Shown one piece after another: positions 47,409 to 59,337 of a DNA stretch of 64,000 bases (the first letter of the stretch is position 1; each line of letters begins with the position of its first letter). Origin of the DNA: Ilyonectria destructans. Lineage: Eukaryota > Ascomycota > Sordariomycetes > Hypocreales > Nectriaceae. The translations under genes and the position numbers were made by a program. Where the stretch lies: the NCBI GenBank assembly GCA_020740775.1, contig JAHEWK010000009.1, positions 1 through 64,000 on the forward strand, read 5' to 3'. The notes below the pieces were generated by a model that worked only from the letters and a program-made list of their open reading frames with translations, was not told the DNA's origin and searched no databases.

Positions 47409-48062
47409 CTAGTTGGCCTCGGAACCCTGAGCACCGCACTTCTGCGTGCAGTAGTAGTTCATCTAGTTCGCATTAGTCAGTCTTACTTCACGTATATACC
47501 GAGTTAGGCTCACCTCGTCGCCACCAATGTGCCTGGGATCAGTTAGCTTTCATGCTTCTCACTGAAATGCATGGGATATTACTTACCATCCAGCCGAGTT
47601 GCAGGCGGTACCATCCTGAAAGGGTCTGTAAGTTCAAGTTGCCCTAAAATGTCTTGACTTTGTAACTTACGAAGGTGCAGTCAGGGCACTTGTCCCACTG
47701 ATGGTTGCCAGTGTTGCGGTGTAGGTAGTAGTTGCAAGCACACTGGGTGGCGGCGCTGTTTTTAAAATGTCAGTCGTCTGGTCTGCTTGGTCAGGTTCTA
47801 GACTAATTCAACAACTCACGTATTAATCTCGTAGGTCTCGTTCCAGTCATACGAGAGTTTCCAAGGGTAGCCACCCTTGTGGGTCACCTTGACGTTCTCA
47901 ACACAGACCGCGGCGTTGTGCAGACCAGCGTTAACGCTTGATTGAAGGTGATGTTAGTGGAAGAGCTGTCACCCAAGTGCCCAAGTGTTAATGATGTAAG
48001 ACGTGAGAAACTCACCCCTCAGCGGCTAGAGCCAAAAGGAAAGTGAAGGCGCTGAGCTGCAT
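47409..48062 (-). CDS. Small secreted cysteine-rich protein (effector-like), six exons
   Basis: Model on the minus strand: exons 48,062-48,016, 47,936-47,820, 47,755-47,671, 47,615-47,587, 47,532-47,514 and 47,462-47,409; 351 nt coding, 116 residues. All five introns begin GTGAG or GTAAG, end in AG, and keep frame (phases 2, 2, 0, 2, 0). Residues 1-19 (MQLSAFTFLLALAAEGVNA) are a clear signal peptide. The mature part has eight Cys in the order C...CxC...CxxC...C...CxxxC, one N-glycosylation site (NET) and the ending MNYYCTQKCGAQGSEAN. I recall similar small secreted proteins of unknown role in other ascomycetes, but no function is known to me. A TATA box lies about 96 bp upstream. Its exon density is high for such a short protein. 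Confidence 0.78.
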
Positions 48063-48157
48063 GTTGAATTTTGGTGAATAAGAGTTAGATATTTCTGAGT
48101 GATTGAAAGTGAATGAAGTGGATGATGCTGAGGAAAGACGACAGGGTAGACAAGGGA

Positions 48158-48165
48158 ATTTATAA
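48158..48165 (-). promoter_or_regulatory. TATA box of the cysteine-rich secreted protein gene
   Basis: On the minus strand this reads TATAAATT, about 96 bp before the start codon at 48,062. Confidence 0.55.
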
Positions 48166-48511
48166 CCAGACGTTACTTATAGCCAGCACCACTCACGATA
48201 GCTTCATTGCTTGACTGGGAGCTTTTGATAAGCGTGGGCCGCCGGTTCCGGTTTCGTTGGAATCATCCTTGAGATAACCACTCTAAGTTTTGGCTAGTTT
48301 AGTGAGAAACATGTATTCTGGTCTCATGATAGACCGAAAATGGAATGGCCGAAGCACATTTTCAGAGGCAGCTACTTAATAGGCCAAGTTGTATTTCATT
48401 TGAGGCGCTATATTCGTATTTCACGACTCGCGTGAATGCGCCATGTAAATGTGCTGATTCCAGAACTCTAAACAGGACGAACTAAAGATCCTATCTTTTA
48501 GACGATCCTTT

Positions 48512-48658
48512 GCCTAACCTCAATAAAGCAGTTCGTCATGGTGGTTCGTGGATTTACCCCTCTCTAGAGCGTTGATGTTGGTTTGTACGGCTTCATCTGG
48601 TTAGCCTCAACAAGGCGGCTCGGCTTTCGGCAACGTTGATATGAAGCACGGCGCTAGA
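48512..48658. repeat. 148-bp duplicated module, copy 1
   Basis: It runs from CTAACCTCAATAAAGCA to AAGCACGGCGCTAGA and recurs at 48,728-48,875. Conserved parts include CTTCATCTGGTTAGCCT and GGCTTTCGGCAACGTTGATA. It lies between two divergent secreted-protein genes. Confidence 0.85.
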
Positions 48659-48727
48659 ACTCGAAATAAATGGGATAAACTAGGGGTTCTTCTATCAGAA
48701 TTTCTTGAGAAACCTTAGGACTCTAGG

Positions 48728-48875
48728 TCTAACCTCAATGAAGCAATTCGTAATAGCGATTTGTGAATTCACCCCTCTCCAGGGCGCTGGCGTTGGTGTG
48801 TACAGCTTCATCTGGTTAGCCTGAAATAAGGCTAGTCGGCTTTCGGCAACGTTGATATGAAGCACGGCGCTAGAC
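48728..48875. repeat. 148-bp duplicated module, copy 2
   Basis: Same order and orientation as copy 1, offset 216 bp, with scattered substitutions and small indels. It is nearer to the plus-strand secreted-protein gene. Confidence 0.85.
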
Positions 48876-49061
48876 CTCTTATCTCGACGCCACATAGGTA
48901 CTGGTCTAGTCCCACGTGCAAAGAAGGCGGGCAACAAGGCACGAAGTGAAACGTTCGGTAGATTGCCGAACTTCCTAAAAGAGAATTTCGAGATAGTAGC
49001 TACTCCATCGTGGGATATCGTGAGTTCAACAGATGAACCTCATGAAGGCAATGTGAACGGG

Positions 49062-49068
49062 TATAAAA
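49062..49068 (+). promoter_or_regulatory. TATA box of the Celp0028-like gene
   Basis: TATAAAA lies 98 bp before the start codon at 49,166, at almost the same distance as in the divergent neighbour. Confidence 0.6.
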
Positions 49069-49165
49069 GCTTCTAAGATGCCCTCAGTTGAAGAAAAAAT
49101 CATTAACACAACTCACACTTCACTCCCATTTCATCCTCACATTTGCTTCACGCGCCTCATTCACT

Positions 49166-50157
49166 ATGATCTTCCCCGTGGCCTTTACCGGCCTCTTCCT
49201 GGCTGCTGCGAATGCTGCTCCCATTAAGGAGGCCACCGTTGAGCTGAATAGCACTAAGTGGACTCCCGACTACGTCCTCCAGCATCATGAGGTCATCCTC
49301 TATGGTCATGACGGCCGTAGTAAGCTTCCATCCCTTCCTCCCCCTTCTTTCAAACAGCAAATGTTTTAGAGAAATGATCACTGACAAGATATAAATGACA
49401 GTGGAGGTTGTCCATGAGAGCGTCTTTCAGAGCCTCTTTGAGAAGGAGGGTATCTCCTTTGATACCCCCGAGCCTGACCATGATTATCTGAACGTTACTG
49501 CTTCAGATGGCAAGCTCAAGGAGCGCGACTTTGAGCTTGACGAACGTGGGCTTAAGTGTTACAACACCAACCCAATCATCATCGATACTGTCCAGACCTT
49601 TATCGATTGGGATGTGCAGGTGAGTGTCTCCTCACCCATTATCTAGCTCTAATGCACTTAGCTAATATCTCGTCAAGATGTCCCCCGTCGTTATCGGCGT
49701 CTTCGGCGGCATTGACGTCTCCGTCACCCAGGGCCACTCCGTCGCCAACTCCGTTACTGTTAGTGGCGGTGCTGAGGTAGGCCCTATTAAGGACGCGCTC
49801 GCACTCGCTGTTGGTGTAGACTATTCCGAAACCTGGACCACTCAGACTGCCGTTACCGTCAAGGCCACTGTCCCCAATGGTTACTCTGGTGTCATGATCA
49901 CCCGCCCCATAAAGACTCGCCGCTATGGCCGATCCTTTACGGGCTGCGTTGGTTCTTTAAAGCAGAACGGTAACTTCATGGCCGATAGCTATCAGAAAGG
50001 CTCGTATGCTGGCAACTCGTGGGTGGCAGGTGGTATTAGTAAGTCTTTATTATCCAGACTGGATACAGAAGAGCGTGCAGCTAATAGAATGGTAGCTATG
50101 TGCGCGAAGCAGCAGTTCCCTCTCACCCGCTGCAACGGAGCTGGCACTTTCACATAA
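49166..50157 (+). CDS. Secreted protein resembling the Celp0028 effector-like family
   Basis: Model: exons 49,166-49,319, 49,402-49,619, 49,678-50,038 and 50,096-50,157; introns 82, 58 and 57 nt; 264 residues. The third intron has a GCTAATA branch site; without it a less family-like tail would be read. Residues 1-17 (MIFPVAFTGLFLAAANA) are a signal peptide. Characteristic stretches are LYGHDGRMEVV (across intron 1), FIDWDVQMSPVV (across intron 2), YSETWTTQTAVTV, RPIKTRRYGRSFTGC and GGITMCAKQQFPLTRCNGAG (across intron 3). This pattern agrees with fungal secreted proteins annotated as Celp0028 effector-like; their biochemical role is not established. Four Cys remain after the signal peptide, and two N-glycosylation sequons (NST, NVT) occur. 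I chose the ATG at 49,166 over one 78 bp upstream because it begins the signal peptide. Confidence 0.75.
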
Positions 50158-51371
50158 TTGCCAAGACTTGAACGAGTTTTTTTTTAGTTCATTGAGACCT
50201 TTTCAGAGAACTATTTCATCCTCCCAATCCGGCAATTGCTTTACGGCATACTCTTCTTTACTTCTTTCCTGACCTTGTGCAAACAGATAGAGAGGACATA
50301 TTGGCCTCTATATTACTGTCTTGTGCAAATTTGTCTATTGATATAGTTCATTTGATATTTAGACGCTCAGAATAGACTGTCAATTCGTTGTTGCTTGTGT
50401 CTCCCTGGTACAAATTGAATCAAGTAGTAATAGCGAGTAAATTAGGGGGCCATAATCTTCCTTATCGGAATGTATAGGGTGGCAAAGAGATCGTCAAAGC
50501 ATGTTTGACCATATGGACATTAACCCTTAGATCCGTAGTTGAGCGAAGCTGGAGTAGTGCACTAGGTCGAGCACAGATATGTCACAATACATAGACTAGG
50601 ACCATACAAACGTGGGCCTCAAGTTCATAGATCCCAGTGGTTTACACGGCGCTGAGCGGCGACCTGAACCGGAAGCTCGCGGTGTGCGAGTATCCGCTGC
50701 CTTTTCATGTTCAGGGAAGCTACTACGGAATCATGACCCTTCAAGGTTCAATTAGAGCGAATGGAGAGACACCCTTGGGACGAATTGCTCTTAGCCTAGG
50801 TATTATTCACGAGAGATTCTGCCAGAATCGTCCACACAAATGGGTGCGCAGGGGGTTCCATATATTTCCGCAATATCGCTGACCGCTGGGCCGAGTCGCT
50901 GATTGGTCCAAATTTCCCAACCCCCATATTTAGATTTCGCCAGGATTAAGTAACTCGGGTTTAGAGTTACATAGAAAGGGGTTCGTAATTAAGAAGGAAA
51001 CTGAGGTTCTGCCACGGGCATCCAATATCGGGCCATAATTGACCTTTACGAATAACATCCAGAGTGAGAATGGTTGGTCTCGGGTCACTCTGCGATGTTT
51101 TGATGCATTTTGGTGCATTTTTTGCTTTTTGTCACTTGTCATCATGGCGACCAGTGACCTCCTTTGTGACGTATCGCTCCAAAGGACTCCTTTCGAGCCG
51201 TTATTGGAGAGATTTTCACGTTTTACACATAGCGGCAGTAGGTGGATGTTAGTGTAAAGTACAAATTGTTACAGCCCGGTCCTCCGTAAGCTCTATAGGC
51301 GGCTGGTGCACCTCATTAGTTGCAACTAATGCGATCAATGTCCAATCGTTTGCCCTGTGGCGTAGCGGTTA
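50158..51371. other. Intergenic, no recognisable gene
   Basis: A short frame at 50,637-50,882 (VYTALSGDLNRKLAVCEYPL at its start) is more protein-like than its surroundings and may be a broken exon, but I cannot name it. Other frames are short and overlap. The end of the stretch has an A-box-like TGGCGTAGCGG at 51,357. Confidence 0.4.
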
Positions 51372-51599
51372 TGTCACGGCTCGGGTTGGGACCAGGCGGT
51401 CACAACCGGCACACCCCAGACGATCACCAGTGATGGCGAGCAGATCACCTATGATCCAAGGGATCATGCCCCTGATCTCCTCATAGGCATCAGAGTATAT
51501 AGACACGCTCATTCAGCGCTTTCATAGACAGATAACCCACCAGCTATCAACACACTTGGTTACACAAAACTACCTTTTGCACATTACCAGACTGTGACC
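51372..51599 (+). mobile_element. LTR or LTR fragment related to the solo LTR at 34.3 kb
   Basis: It begins TGTCACGGCTCGGG and ends ACCAGACTGTGACC; the last base departs from the TGACA ending of the other copy. A CAGCTATCAACACA block and ATTACCAGAC are shared with 34,291-34,570 at corresponding places. The following TACATTGCTCACGACGACG could be a piece of the element's interior. No second LTR or pol sequence is found nearby. Confidence 0.55.
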
Positions 51600-54560
51600 T
51601 ACATTGCTCACGACGACGTCCTGATCCACTTCGATCATACACCTCACGCCTCGGACCTACCCTATACCCCTAGGATATACCCGACCGTCACAGTGTGGCT
51701 GACGCAGTTCTCAAGATTACGCCATGCAAGCAGGGGTAGCGTAAAATTAGCGCCTATCGGTTCGCAAGGGGAGGACGCCATCTTCTGGAATACGAATCTA
51801 CGAATACCACGTTGATGTTGCATTTCTAGGTCCCTTGCCTGTTGAAGATTCTCTTTTGCAAACCTTGTCCAGTTTGCCCTAGCGTCAGCTTTACTCGATC
51901 GTCGATCACCGTACATCGCAATCTCGTTGGGACAGATTCCACGCGAGAGCAGGGACTCTTGTCTCCACTGAGTACCACTGCACTGGGATCGTGTCAAGAT
52001 GCGAGCCGCTGAGCCTTGTCGCCCTTCTGAGGCCATTGAAGGTGGGCTGTGAGGGTTTGTCCCGGTCTGAGCACCAATGCAGCACCCGTTCATCAACGTA
52101 TTTCCCTGGGTTCTCGGCATGCGGCATTTTAAGCTCCTTGCGACACCAATAGTAGCCTTGGTGGTTCATCCCGCTTCAGCAAATGGTCCAATCTGAAAAT
52201 CCCCGGCAGGGGCAATTTGTGGTGGTTGGTGCTTCATTGTTCGTCCTTGTCAGGGTTATCTGTCATTGTCCTTCTGGATCGATCCTCAGTCAAACAGGGT
52301 CTAGGGGATCGATGTCAGCTAGCACCCTTCAGTCATGTTAGCGCTTCACTTCGGCTTGTTGGCCCCGTCTTGCTCGGTTCTACGGCATCTCTTTCGGTAC
52401 TCCGCGACAGGCTTCGGCAGCGGTTGGCGAAGGACTCCACACAGGTTTGACGGCCTTCAAAACGGTAGTGCATAGCCTTGAATGGTGCAAGACAAGCGTG
52501 AGCAAATTATTCATGATGCACCGATGCAGTTAAGCGGCACATACCTGTCGCTTGCACATGTGACTGTTTTGCCGGTGAGTGCTGCTGCAAGGGCCAAACT
52601 CAAGACTAGAATTATTCGAGACCATTTCCCCATCAGGGGAAAATCGTCATGTACGAATGATATCGCTTCCCCCAATGTTGAGCTTTAGAAACTCAACGAG
52701 AAACATCCCAGAACTTCCCAGCCCAGTGTACCTTGGAGATATGGACCCCCTCCACACATTGCTCTCGACTTCACCGCTAAAATGGTGTGTGAGGCCTTTC
52801 CCATCAGAGGATCTCGTCAAAACCCTGCACCAACACGGCATCATCCGTCGCCCCGGGGAGTTTGGTCTTGGGCATAGATCACTGCAAAGGCTAACCTTTC
52901 TAGTCCAGCCCTGTTCGGAGAAAGCCTTATTGCAAGGATCTGCCGGTGCCCTGCCCCTGCAGACCCCCACGGTTGTGGTGTGATTTGCGCGGGATGACAC
53001 TCAATGAAACATAGCCACGCATACAGGCTCGAGGCTGGTGTTATTTTGCTCTTATCGTGATCCTGGATGCGTGACGTGCTTCCGCCCAGATTAGTCCATC
53101 CCCAGCCTCACGGACGCCCGTCTCACCAGTCTTGCGCAAACTCCGAGCGATAAGGAAGAAACATGCTCGGGCTGTGGGACTCCCTATCGAGGCGGCAGGA
53201 TAGCGCCTTATGGCATTTGCCGCTTTCTGTCCTCAACGCCAACTATGGTTCAGCCGTTTATTTCAAGGGCCCGGTGGATGGGCGCCTTTCTGCAGACCCT
53301 GAACTGTAGGACCTACGGAGTGGGGGTATCTATTGAATCATGGGCTTAGCAAGTCACCACGCATAGGGCTATCGTAGGAAACAGAAATAGGTACTGATCC
53401 GTTCGGTCCCATGTTGATCCGCCCATGATCTTCGTGTGGTTTGTGCGCCTACGGCTGGCTCGTGACACTTGATATGCCTCACTATCTTGCAAGCCTTAGC
53501 CGACAACGTCTACAACAAGTATACTAAGATAGCAATCAATTAAGACTAACCGCTAGGAGTCTGGTGCTGGCTTTCCCGGGTCGGGGCTATGTGTGCTCTC
53601 TTCTGGTTATAATAAGCTATGCGCTCTATGCCATGATGTCGGAGTTGCAAATTGCTGACAATTACAACTGGACCCTTGATATCAACGTGGGGGAGCTCAG
53701 AGACACTCAGGGCCGGAACCGTTTCGCACCACCAACCCGTTCTTTGGGGTCTCAGAACGAAGGGGAACTGCAGTGGTACATACTGTAGGGATACAGGCCG
53801 CTGTATGGGGTAGTTTGTAGATGATCCTCGCCCTCGGGAATGGACAGGATATTTTATAAAAACAAAAAGTCCGAAGAAATTGTGGGTGGGTGGCATTGTG
53901 CTTCAACCGGGTGCCATTACATTTCCATATTTTGCATTCCCGAGAGGCAGCGAGGCCGTCATGGGTTGAAAGAGAGGGAAGGCTGTGAATCAGTTGCCGT
54001 TTGTGATCGGAGGACATGTTGGTCGGTCATGTATGTGGCCATGTAATGAAGTTACTTACGAAAGGAATGGTTTGATGAATCAAGTGAGAATGAATAAGTA
54101 AGTAAGTATTAATATAGCAACAGTTCAGTCTAAGACTGATGTATTCCTTTCAGTCATGTAGTAGTACCCGGGGTTATTCGCAGCCCTCCATCGCCACATC
54201 CAACGTGGGTGGGATTGAGAGATGCCAAAATGCAAATTAGTCTCCAATTATGGACCAAACCGTCTGCTACTATTTCGTACTAAGCCTCTAGGAAAATAAA
54301 TCAAGTCCCACTTCCGTCGCCGTTGATGATGAAGATCAAGCAAAAAAGTCGCGATCCACTCAAAACACCGGAGCTCCTCCTCCAACAAACTACATCCAGT
54401 CATGATCCCGTATATACCTAGCCATTCCAGCCCTCTATCCCACACTTCTCTCTCACTTGAAGGCTTATAATTACTTGCACGTTCATGAGCCAAGTCCACT
54501 CTTGTTGGTCGCATCTCATCTATCATCAGTAAAAATGAGAGTGACAGGGCTTAGACCAGC
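51600..54560. other. GC-balanced stretch without a recognisable gene
   Basis: Several overlapping frames of 60-150 codons on both strands occur, for example at 51,662-52,120 (minus), 52,579-52,983 (plus) and 53,546-53,896 (minus). None shows a domain, signal peptide or spliceable continuation I would defend. Old mobile-element debris downstream of the LTR is possible. Confidence 0.35.
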
Positions 54561-57500
54561 CGGGTCTCCCGCCCCCCGTTGGTAACTTTCCCCCCTAATA
54601 ACGCAGATCTCGCATCGCAGTCATGGCCTACGATCCGTGGCCGTACCCTGTTCTGTCCGCTTTGCCCCCGTTGACCCCCTCGAGGAAAAGTGAGTGTGAG
54701 GGAGAGGGGGGACGGGACAGGGTTCAAAAAGGAAAAAAAGGGGACTTGGCAAACAACAACAAAAAGAACCTTGGCCTGATCGATCTATGGGGAACATGGT
54801 CATGGGTCATCTTTCATGGGGTTGTCGTTCGAAAACGGCTAAAGGAGGGAGAATGGAAGATGGACGTCCAGTTTGGTGTTTGTCTGTTGGCTGTCACTCT
54901 CATAGACACACGGATACACACCCCCAATCACCCAGTTCTTCGCCATTGCCCTTCTTGCACCCTCATTCTCATCTCCCACTTGTTCCTTTCAGCCTCCCTC
55001 CCCCCTCCACCGATCTCCCCCAAAAAGTCTCCGGGCGACGGATGGCGGAGTCCCATTTTAAAGAAGGGGGGGAAGGACAAAGAGGATGGAAGTGGGAAGG
55101 AGAATTATAAAACCCATGTTGCTGCGAGGGCATGGGGATGTAAGTAATGGTGCGGAGGTGATGGTGGCAGATCGGGCTGAGGAGGAGGGATGCGGGGTCC
55201 TCCTGGAGGGGTTGGTGGAGGGTCAGGGTCGGAGGGTCCATTGATGGGAGGGGGGAAAAGAGGAGTAGTTTGGAAGGTCATGCTTGTGGTGGTTGTGGCA
55301 GTTGATAGTAATAGTAGATGAAATGGCAGATATATATATATTGCAGGTGAAAAAAAGAGATGTTGTAAAAGGAAGAGATTGATAATATCCGAGACGGTCG
55401 CATGAGCGGGAAGTGGAAGGTATAAGTAGTACCGGTAGATCACTCTCGAGCAAATAAGATGACCCAGCTTTCAACGTGTTCAACCACCTCACACACGTGT
55501 GGTGTGTGATATGTGATAGAAGCCCGAGACCAATAAAGAGAGCGGTCGAAAAAAGATGGACGGTGAGATTTGGGGAGGGGAGGGGAGGGGAGGGGGGCAA
55601 ACAGCAATAACAACAAAATAAGATTACCGTTTTTGGTGCAATGGTGGAATACGACAGCCAGACACACTTGGAGTGAGGGTATTGGTGTGATAAGTGTGAA
55701 GAAGAAAGCTGGGGAGGGGAGGAGGAGAGGGGAGGAGGAGGAGGGGCGGCGCAGATGCGCTTCCATTCCCGCCACCGCCAGGCTGTGCTTGTAGCTTGCA
55801 GCTCGTAGCTTGTAGCTTGGCGCTTAGGAGCTTGCTTCGTTTGGTTGGGGGAGCAAGCGGGCACACACACATTCCCATTGAGGCTCACATCTCGTCCTGC
55901 TGGCTAACGCTATGGTACGATACTAAGATAAAAAGATAAATAAAAAAGGATTAGGGATAGGGATTATCATCATCTTTCTTGTTTCGTCTTGCGAAGGAAC
56001 TCTTTCCCTGTCTCTCCGTTCGTTTCCTGGCTACTGTTCTTGTAACTTGAACTGAAATGAAATGATAGATGCATTGAATCTAATTGAATGCTTGCTTGCT
56101 TGGAAAGTAGCTCGTAGATGGGAACGGCATCCGGCTTTACCTGCAAATGCATCTGTGACTGCAACTGTGACCGCACCCTGGAACGACGGATCTAGGAAGG
56201 GGGGTGAACGCCTGGCCGCCTGGAGGCTTGGAGCCCGGGTTTCTGAAATAGGCACTTCCGAATCCTGACAGCCGACGATATGCTTAAAAATAGCCCGAGT
56301 AGAAGAAAAACGCACGCCCAGGGGGAGGGGAAGGGGGGGTGGGGGGGTGTTATTGTCTCGTCTCGTCTCGTCCCGTCTCTTATTTCGTCTTTCAATTTCT
56401 AATTAATTTCATCGCCGGTGATGAAAAAGCCCAGAAGAAGTACGTTACAGCAGATATGACCAACAAATACCTATCAACTGACGCAGACGACCTGACCTAA
56501 AAAAACGGCGACGGTTGTCTGCCACCCAAACGGACCGAGGTTTTTGAGGCTCAAACTCCATCGTGTATCCATTCTTCTGGGAGACGCCATCATATCTCAC
56601 CCCGAGCCAACGTACAGAATTCCGAATCGGAGTGCCCGGCTTCTTCCCTCACTCCAGCACTTCTCCCCTCCCCTCCCCTCCCCTCCCCAATGTTTGCGTG
56701 GCAATGTGTGTGCTAGTTCCTGACGTGGGCTGGGGGAAGGATATATGACGTGCGTCTACCCGCTCATGTGCCAAGCATTTTCTCTCTCCCACTCCATCTC
56801 TTCACGGAGCTGAAGTCGCCACATAAGGGTGTGGTTCGCAGCCGACTTTCCCTTCCCTTCCCTTCCCTTCCCTTCCCTTCCCTTCCCTTCCCCTTCGAAA
56901 TTCAAGGGGACCCCACCTTGGTGGAGCTGGTGATGCGAGCCACGACCTGAGGCAGAACATCATGATTAGTATTCCCACAACGTCCAAGCGGCCCGCCGTT
57001 TCATTGAGGCATCCGAGCCTGTAGCGTAGCCATTGGAGAGAGACGGAGCCGAATGAGGGGACACTCACCACCAAACAGCGTTGGCTCCTTACAGGACCCG
57101 GGACATGGCTGCCAGCCCACCACCGAAGCGAATTATACGCCATCTGCCTGTCTCAATCGTACCATGCGGCAATCCTGAAGCGGCAGTACGGGGGAGCAGT
57201 TGGGAGAAGCCGAAAGGGGACCGAGCTTGGCTGTGCGTTTTCGAACCTTTGAGGCTTCATGCAGAAAACAAACGAAAAGCGATCCCTGGAGAGCTGGACC
57301 CCAAGGGCGTAAATGGGATGGATGCATTGCATAGAGGCCAAGTACCACTGAACTTTGCAACGCTCCACCGCCATCACACACATCGAGGGCCAAGAGTACA
57401 TGTAAGACCCCAGCAACAACAGGTTATGAGCCCGGAAGGCTAAACTAAACATAAAGCTGACTCTCCTACCTAACCATCAATTCCTTATTCACAAGAACCT

Positions 57501-57992
57501 CACAGTCCCTTCCACTACAGCGGAGCCTCAACAGCGGCCCTAGACCAGGCCAGAATTACGACCCTTCATTTTACTGTCTCCTGAACGAAGAACCCGCTAC
57601 TTGGTCATTTACCAAAGTACCACGACGAGGGGCTGGAGTTGCGGAAAGACCAACTTCGCCACGGTTCCATCAGCCTCTCACTGATTCTACCAAATGCACG
57701 TAGATTCTATCAAATTCTCGCTAAAATCATCGCATTCTCGGCACTTTCTTCGCCTCTACAGGGTTTCCACCACGGAGTAAATTTTCGGTTCCAACTTTCC
57801 AGACCTAGGAGATTTCGAGACCATGACTGTCGATCTGAAAAGCCTTCATAGCAAGCTGTTGGAACTGGCAGAACCAGAGATGAGCCGCTACGCCTCTTGC
57901 GAAGTGTTAGACTCTGTGGAAGCATATTACAAGGCAAGACAACATGAAATTTAATCGAGGTCAAAGAATGAATTGGCGTAATTAAGCTGTGG
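54561..57992. other. Long intergenic region with purine/pyrimidine tracts
   Basis: Low-complexity tracts include (GGGGA)n at 55,571-55,597, a G/A-rich run at 55,708-55,746, (CTCGT)n at 56,355-56,379, (CCCCT)n at 56,663-56,688 and (CCCTT)n at 56,847-56,894. Proline/serine-rich frames on the minus strand at 55.1-55.9 kb follow from this composition and are not convincing genes. An RNA gene or a long regulatory region cannot be excluded. Confidence 0.45.
56847..56894. repeat. (CCCTT)n microsatellite
   Basis: About nine uninterrupted copies of the pentamer CCCTT/TTCCC. A related (CCCCT)n tract lies 180 bp upstream. Confidence 0.9.
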
Positions 57993-59337
57993 CTAATTTA
58001 GGGAATCCCGTACATGCGAGACCTCAATCGTGGTAACTGTTGTCTTCTTAATGCCGGGGGGGTGTTCCCTGTGGCCACGTCCTCGACCAACCCGGTCCAC
58101 ACTCTCGTCGCTCGACTTGGCTTCGAGGTCTGCCAAGATCTTCGTCTGGGTCGTGATGCAGGCCGGGGTCGCCATGCGGTCTCGGAGCTCGTACTCATCA
58201 TGGCCAGAATTTATGGCCTTTTGACTACTCGTATCGTCCGCAATCTCGTCACGCCGACTACCGGGCAACGACTGCCAGTTTTTCCCACTCAAGAATGATC
58301 CATGGGGGTAGTTGGCTTTGCCCGACGTAGTCGCCTTGCGCGTTCCTTTGCCGTAAATGCTGCCGAGGAAGCGCTTGAAGATAGGTCGCAGAGAAGGCAA
58401 GCTACCAGCAATGATGCCGACGTTGAGTTCCACGGCCGACCAAATGGTGAGGTTGTACGAGTCCCACAGCCAGTCGCCGAACTTGCCATAGTTGACGATA
58501 TAGGCCAACTTGACAACAGCAGCTGCGCTGGCGAAGATACCGAGACCAAGGATACCAATGAGAGAGATCCGAGTGCGGAAATGGACGTTGAGATGCCAGA
58601 GCATTGGTACGGGAATAACAATGGCAAAGAGGAGATCGGTAAGGATGTTAAACGCCGTATTGATGTAGGAGAGACTTTGGACCGTCCGCTGAGACCAGCA
58701 GGTTGCTTTTACCGTGCTATCCCACAGGTAACGAACATCACTACACTGAAAGAGTATAGTCTAGGAGTAGAGTTAGCGGATAGGACGTTATGCTAGGAAT
58801 ATTGCATCATCAACATACGAAGAAGCATCCAACCGTGTACAGTATCATGACACCCATGATGGAGAGAATCAGGTATTTGTAACCTTTAGTCGATGCGATA
58901 CGCAATAGCGATGATCCGATGGAAAGCTTGGCCACACAGATGGCTATTAGGAAGATCGGTTGGCTGATAAAGTTCAGTTTCAGGCCGATCCGGTAGCTGG
59001 CGGGGTTGACGTCGCCAATATGTCGTCCGGCGCCGTGGAACACTTGTGGGATAACGAGACCCTGGCCAACCCAGGCCAAAGCCATGGCGACAATCATGAA
59101 CACATCCTGCAGCGCAAGTTGGTTAGCACAAGCATCTCCAAATTGTGTCTTGCAGGAAAAGCAAGGTAGTGTGTATTTCTGACTTACATCCGATCCTGTA
59201 TTGCGGATAACGAATAATCGCACATAGCTTCGTGCAATCACCGTGATCGTCGCTAACGTCGTGACCAACAGCGTCGCGGCTAAGATATCGGGGCCTCGAT
59301 TTTCGTCTGGATTCGAAGGGAGAGCAGTTTCATTCAT
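57993..59337 (-). CDS. Seven-transmembrane fungal rhodopsin-like (Pth11-type) integral membrane protein
   Basis: Model on the minus strand: exons 59,337-59,188, 59,106-58,819 and 58,745-57,993; introns 81 and 73 nt; 396 residues. Hydrophobic helices alternate with short loops from residue 18 onward: ILAATLLVTTLATITVIARS, then VFMIVAMALAWVGQGLVI, IFLIAICVAKLSIG, YLILSIMGVMILYTVGCFF, AFNILTDLLFAIVIPVPMLW, ISLIGILGLGIFASAAAVV and IWSAVELNVGIIAGSLPSL. The family signs are an R-x-Y-V-R after helix 1, an AKLSIGSSLLRI loop, YLWDSTVKATC...QS.SYINTAFNILTD and WSAVELNVGIIAGSLP. A polar C-terminal tail of about 130 residues follows. These proteins sit in the plasma membrane and some act in surface sensing; the ligand is unknown. 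A frame read through intron 1 adds 27 residues with Cys and is less family-like. Confidence 0.88.

Noticed and set aside
48695..48937. 80-codon minus-strand frame between the secreted-protein genes
   Set aside because: It runs through the duplicated 148-bp module, has no signal peptide or family resemblance, and lies in a promoter region.
54623..55147. 174-codon plus-strand frame
   Set aside because: Low-complexity composition and overlapping long frames on the other strand; no domain and no good splice context.
55223..55888. 221-codon Pro/Ser-rich minus-strand frame
   Set aside because: Its composition follows from GGGGA tracts on the plus strand. It lacks a recognisable domain.
58302..58796. 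164-codon plus-strand frame
   Set aside because: Antisense shadow of exon 3 and intron 2 of the seven-helix membrane protein.
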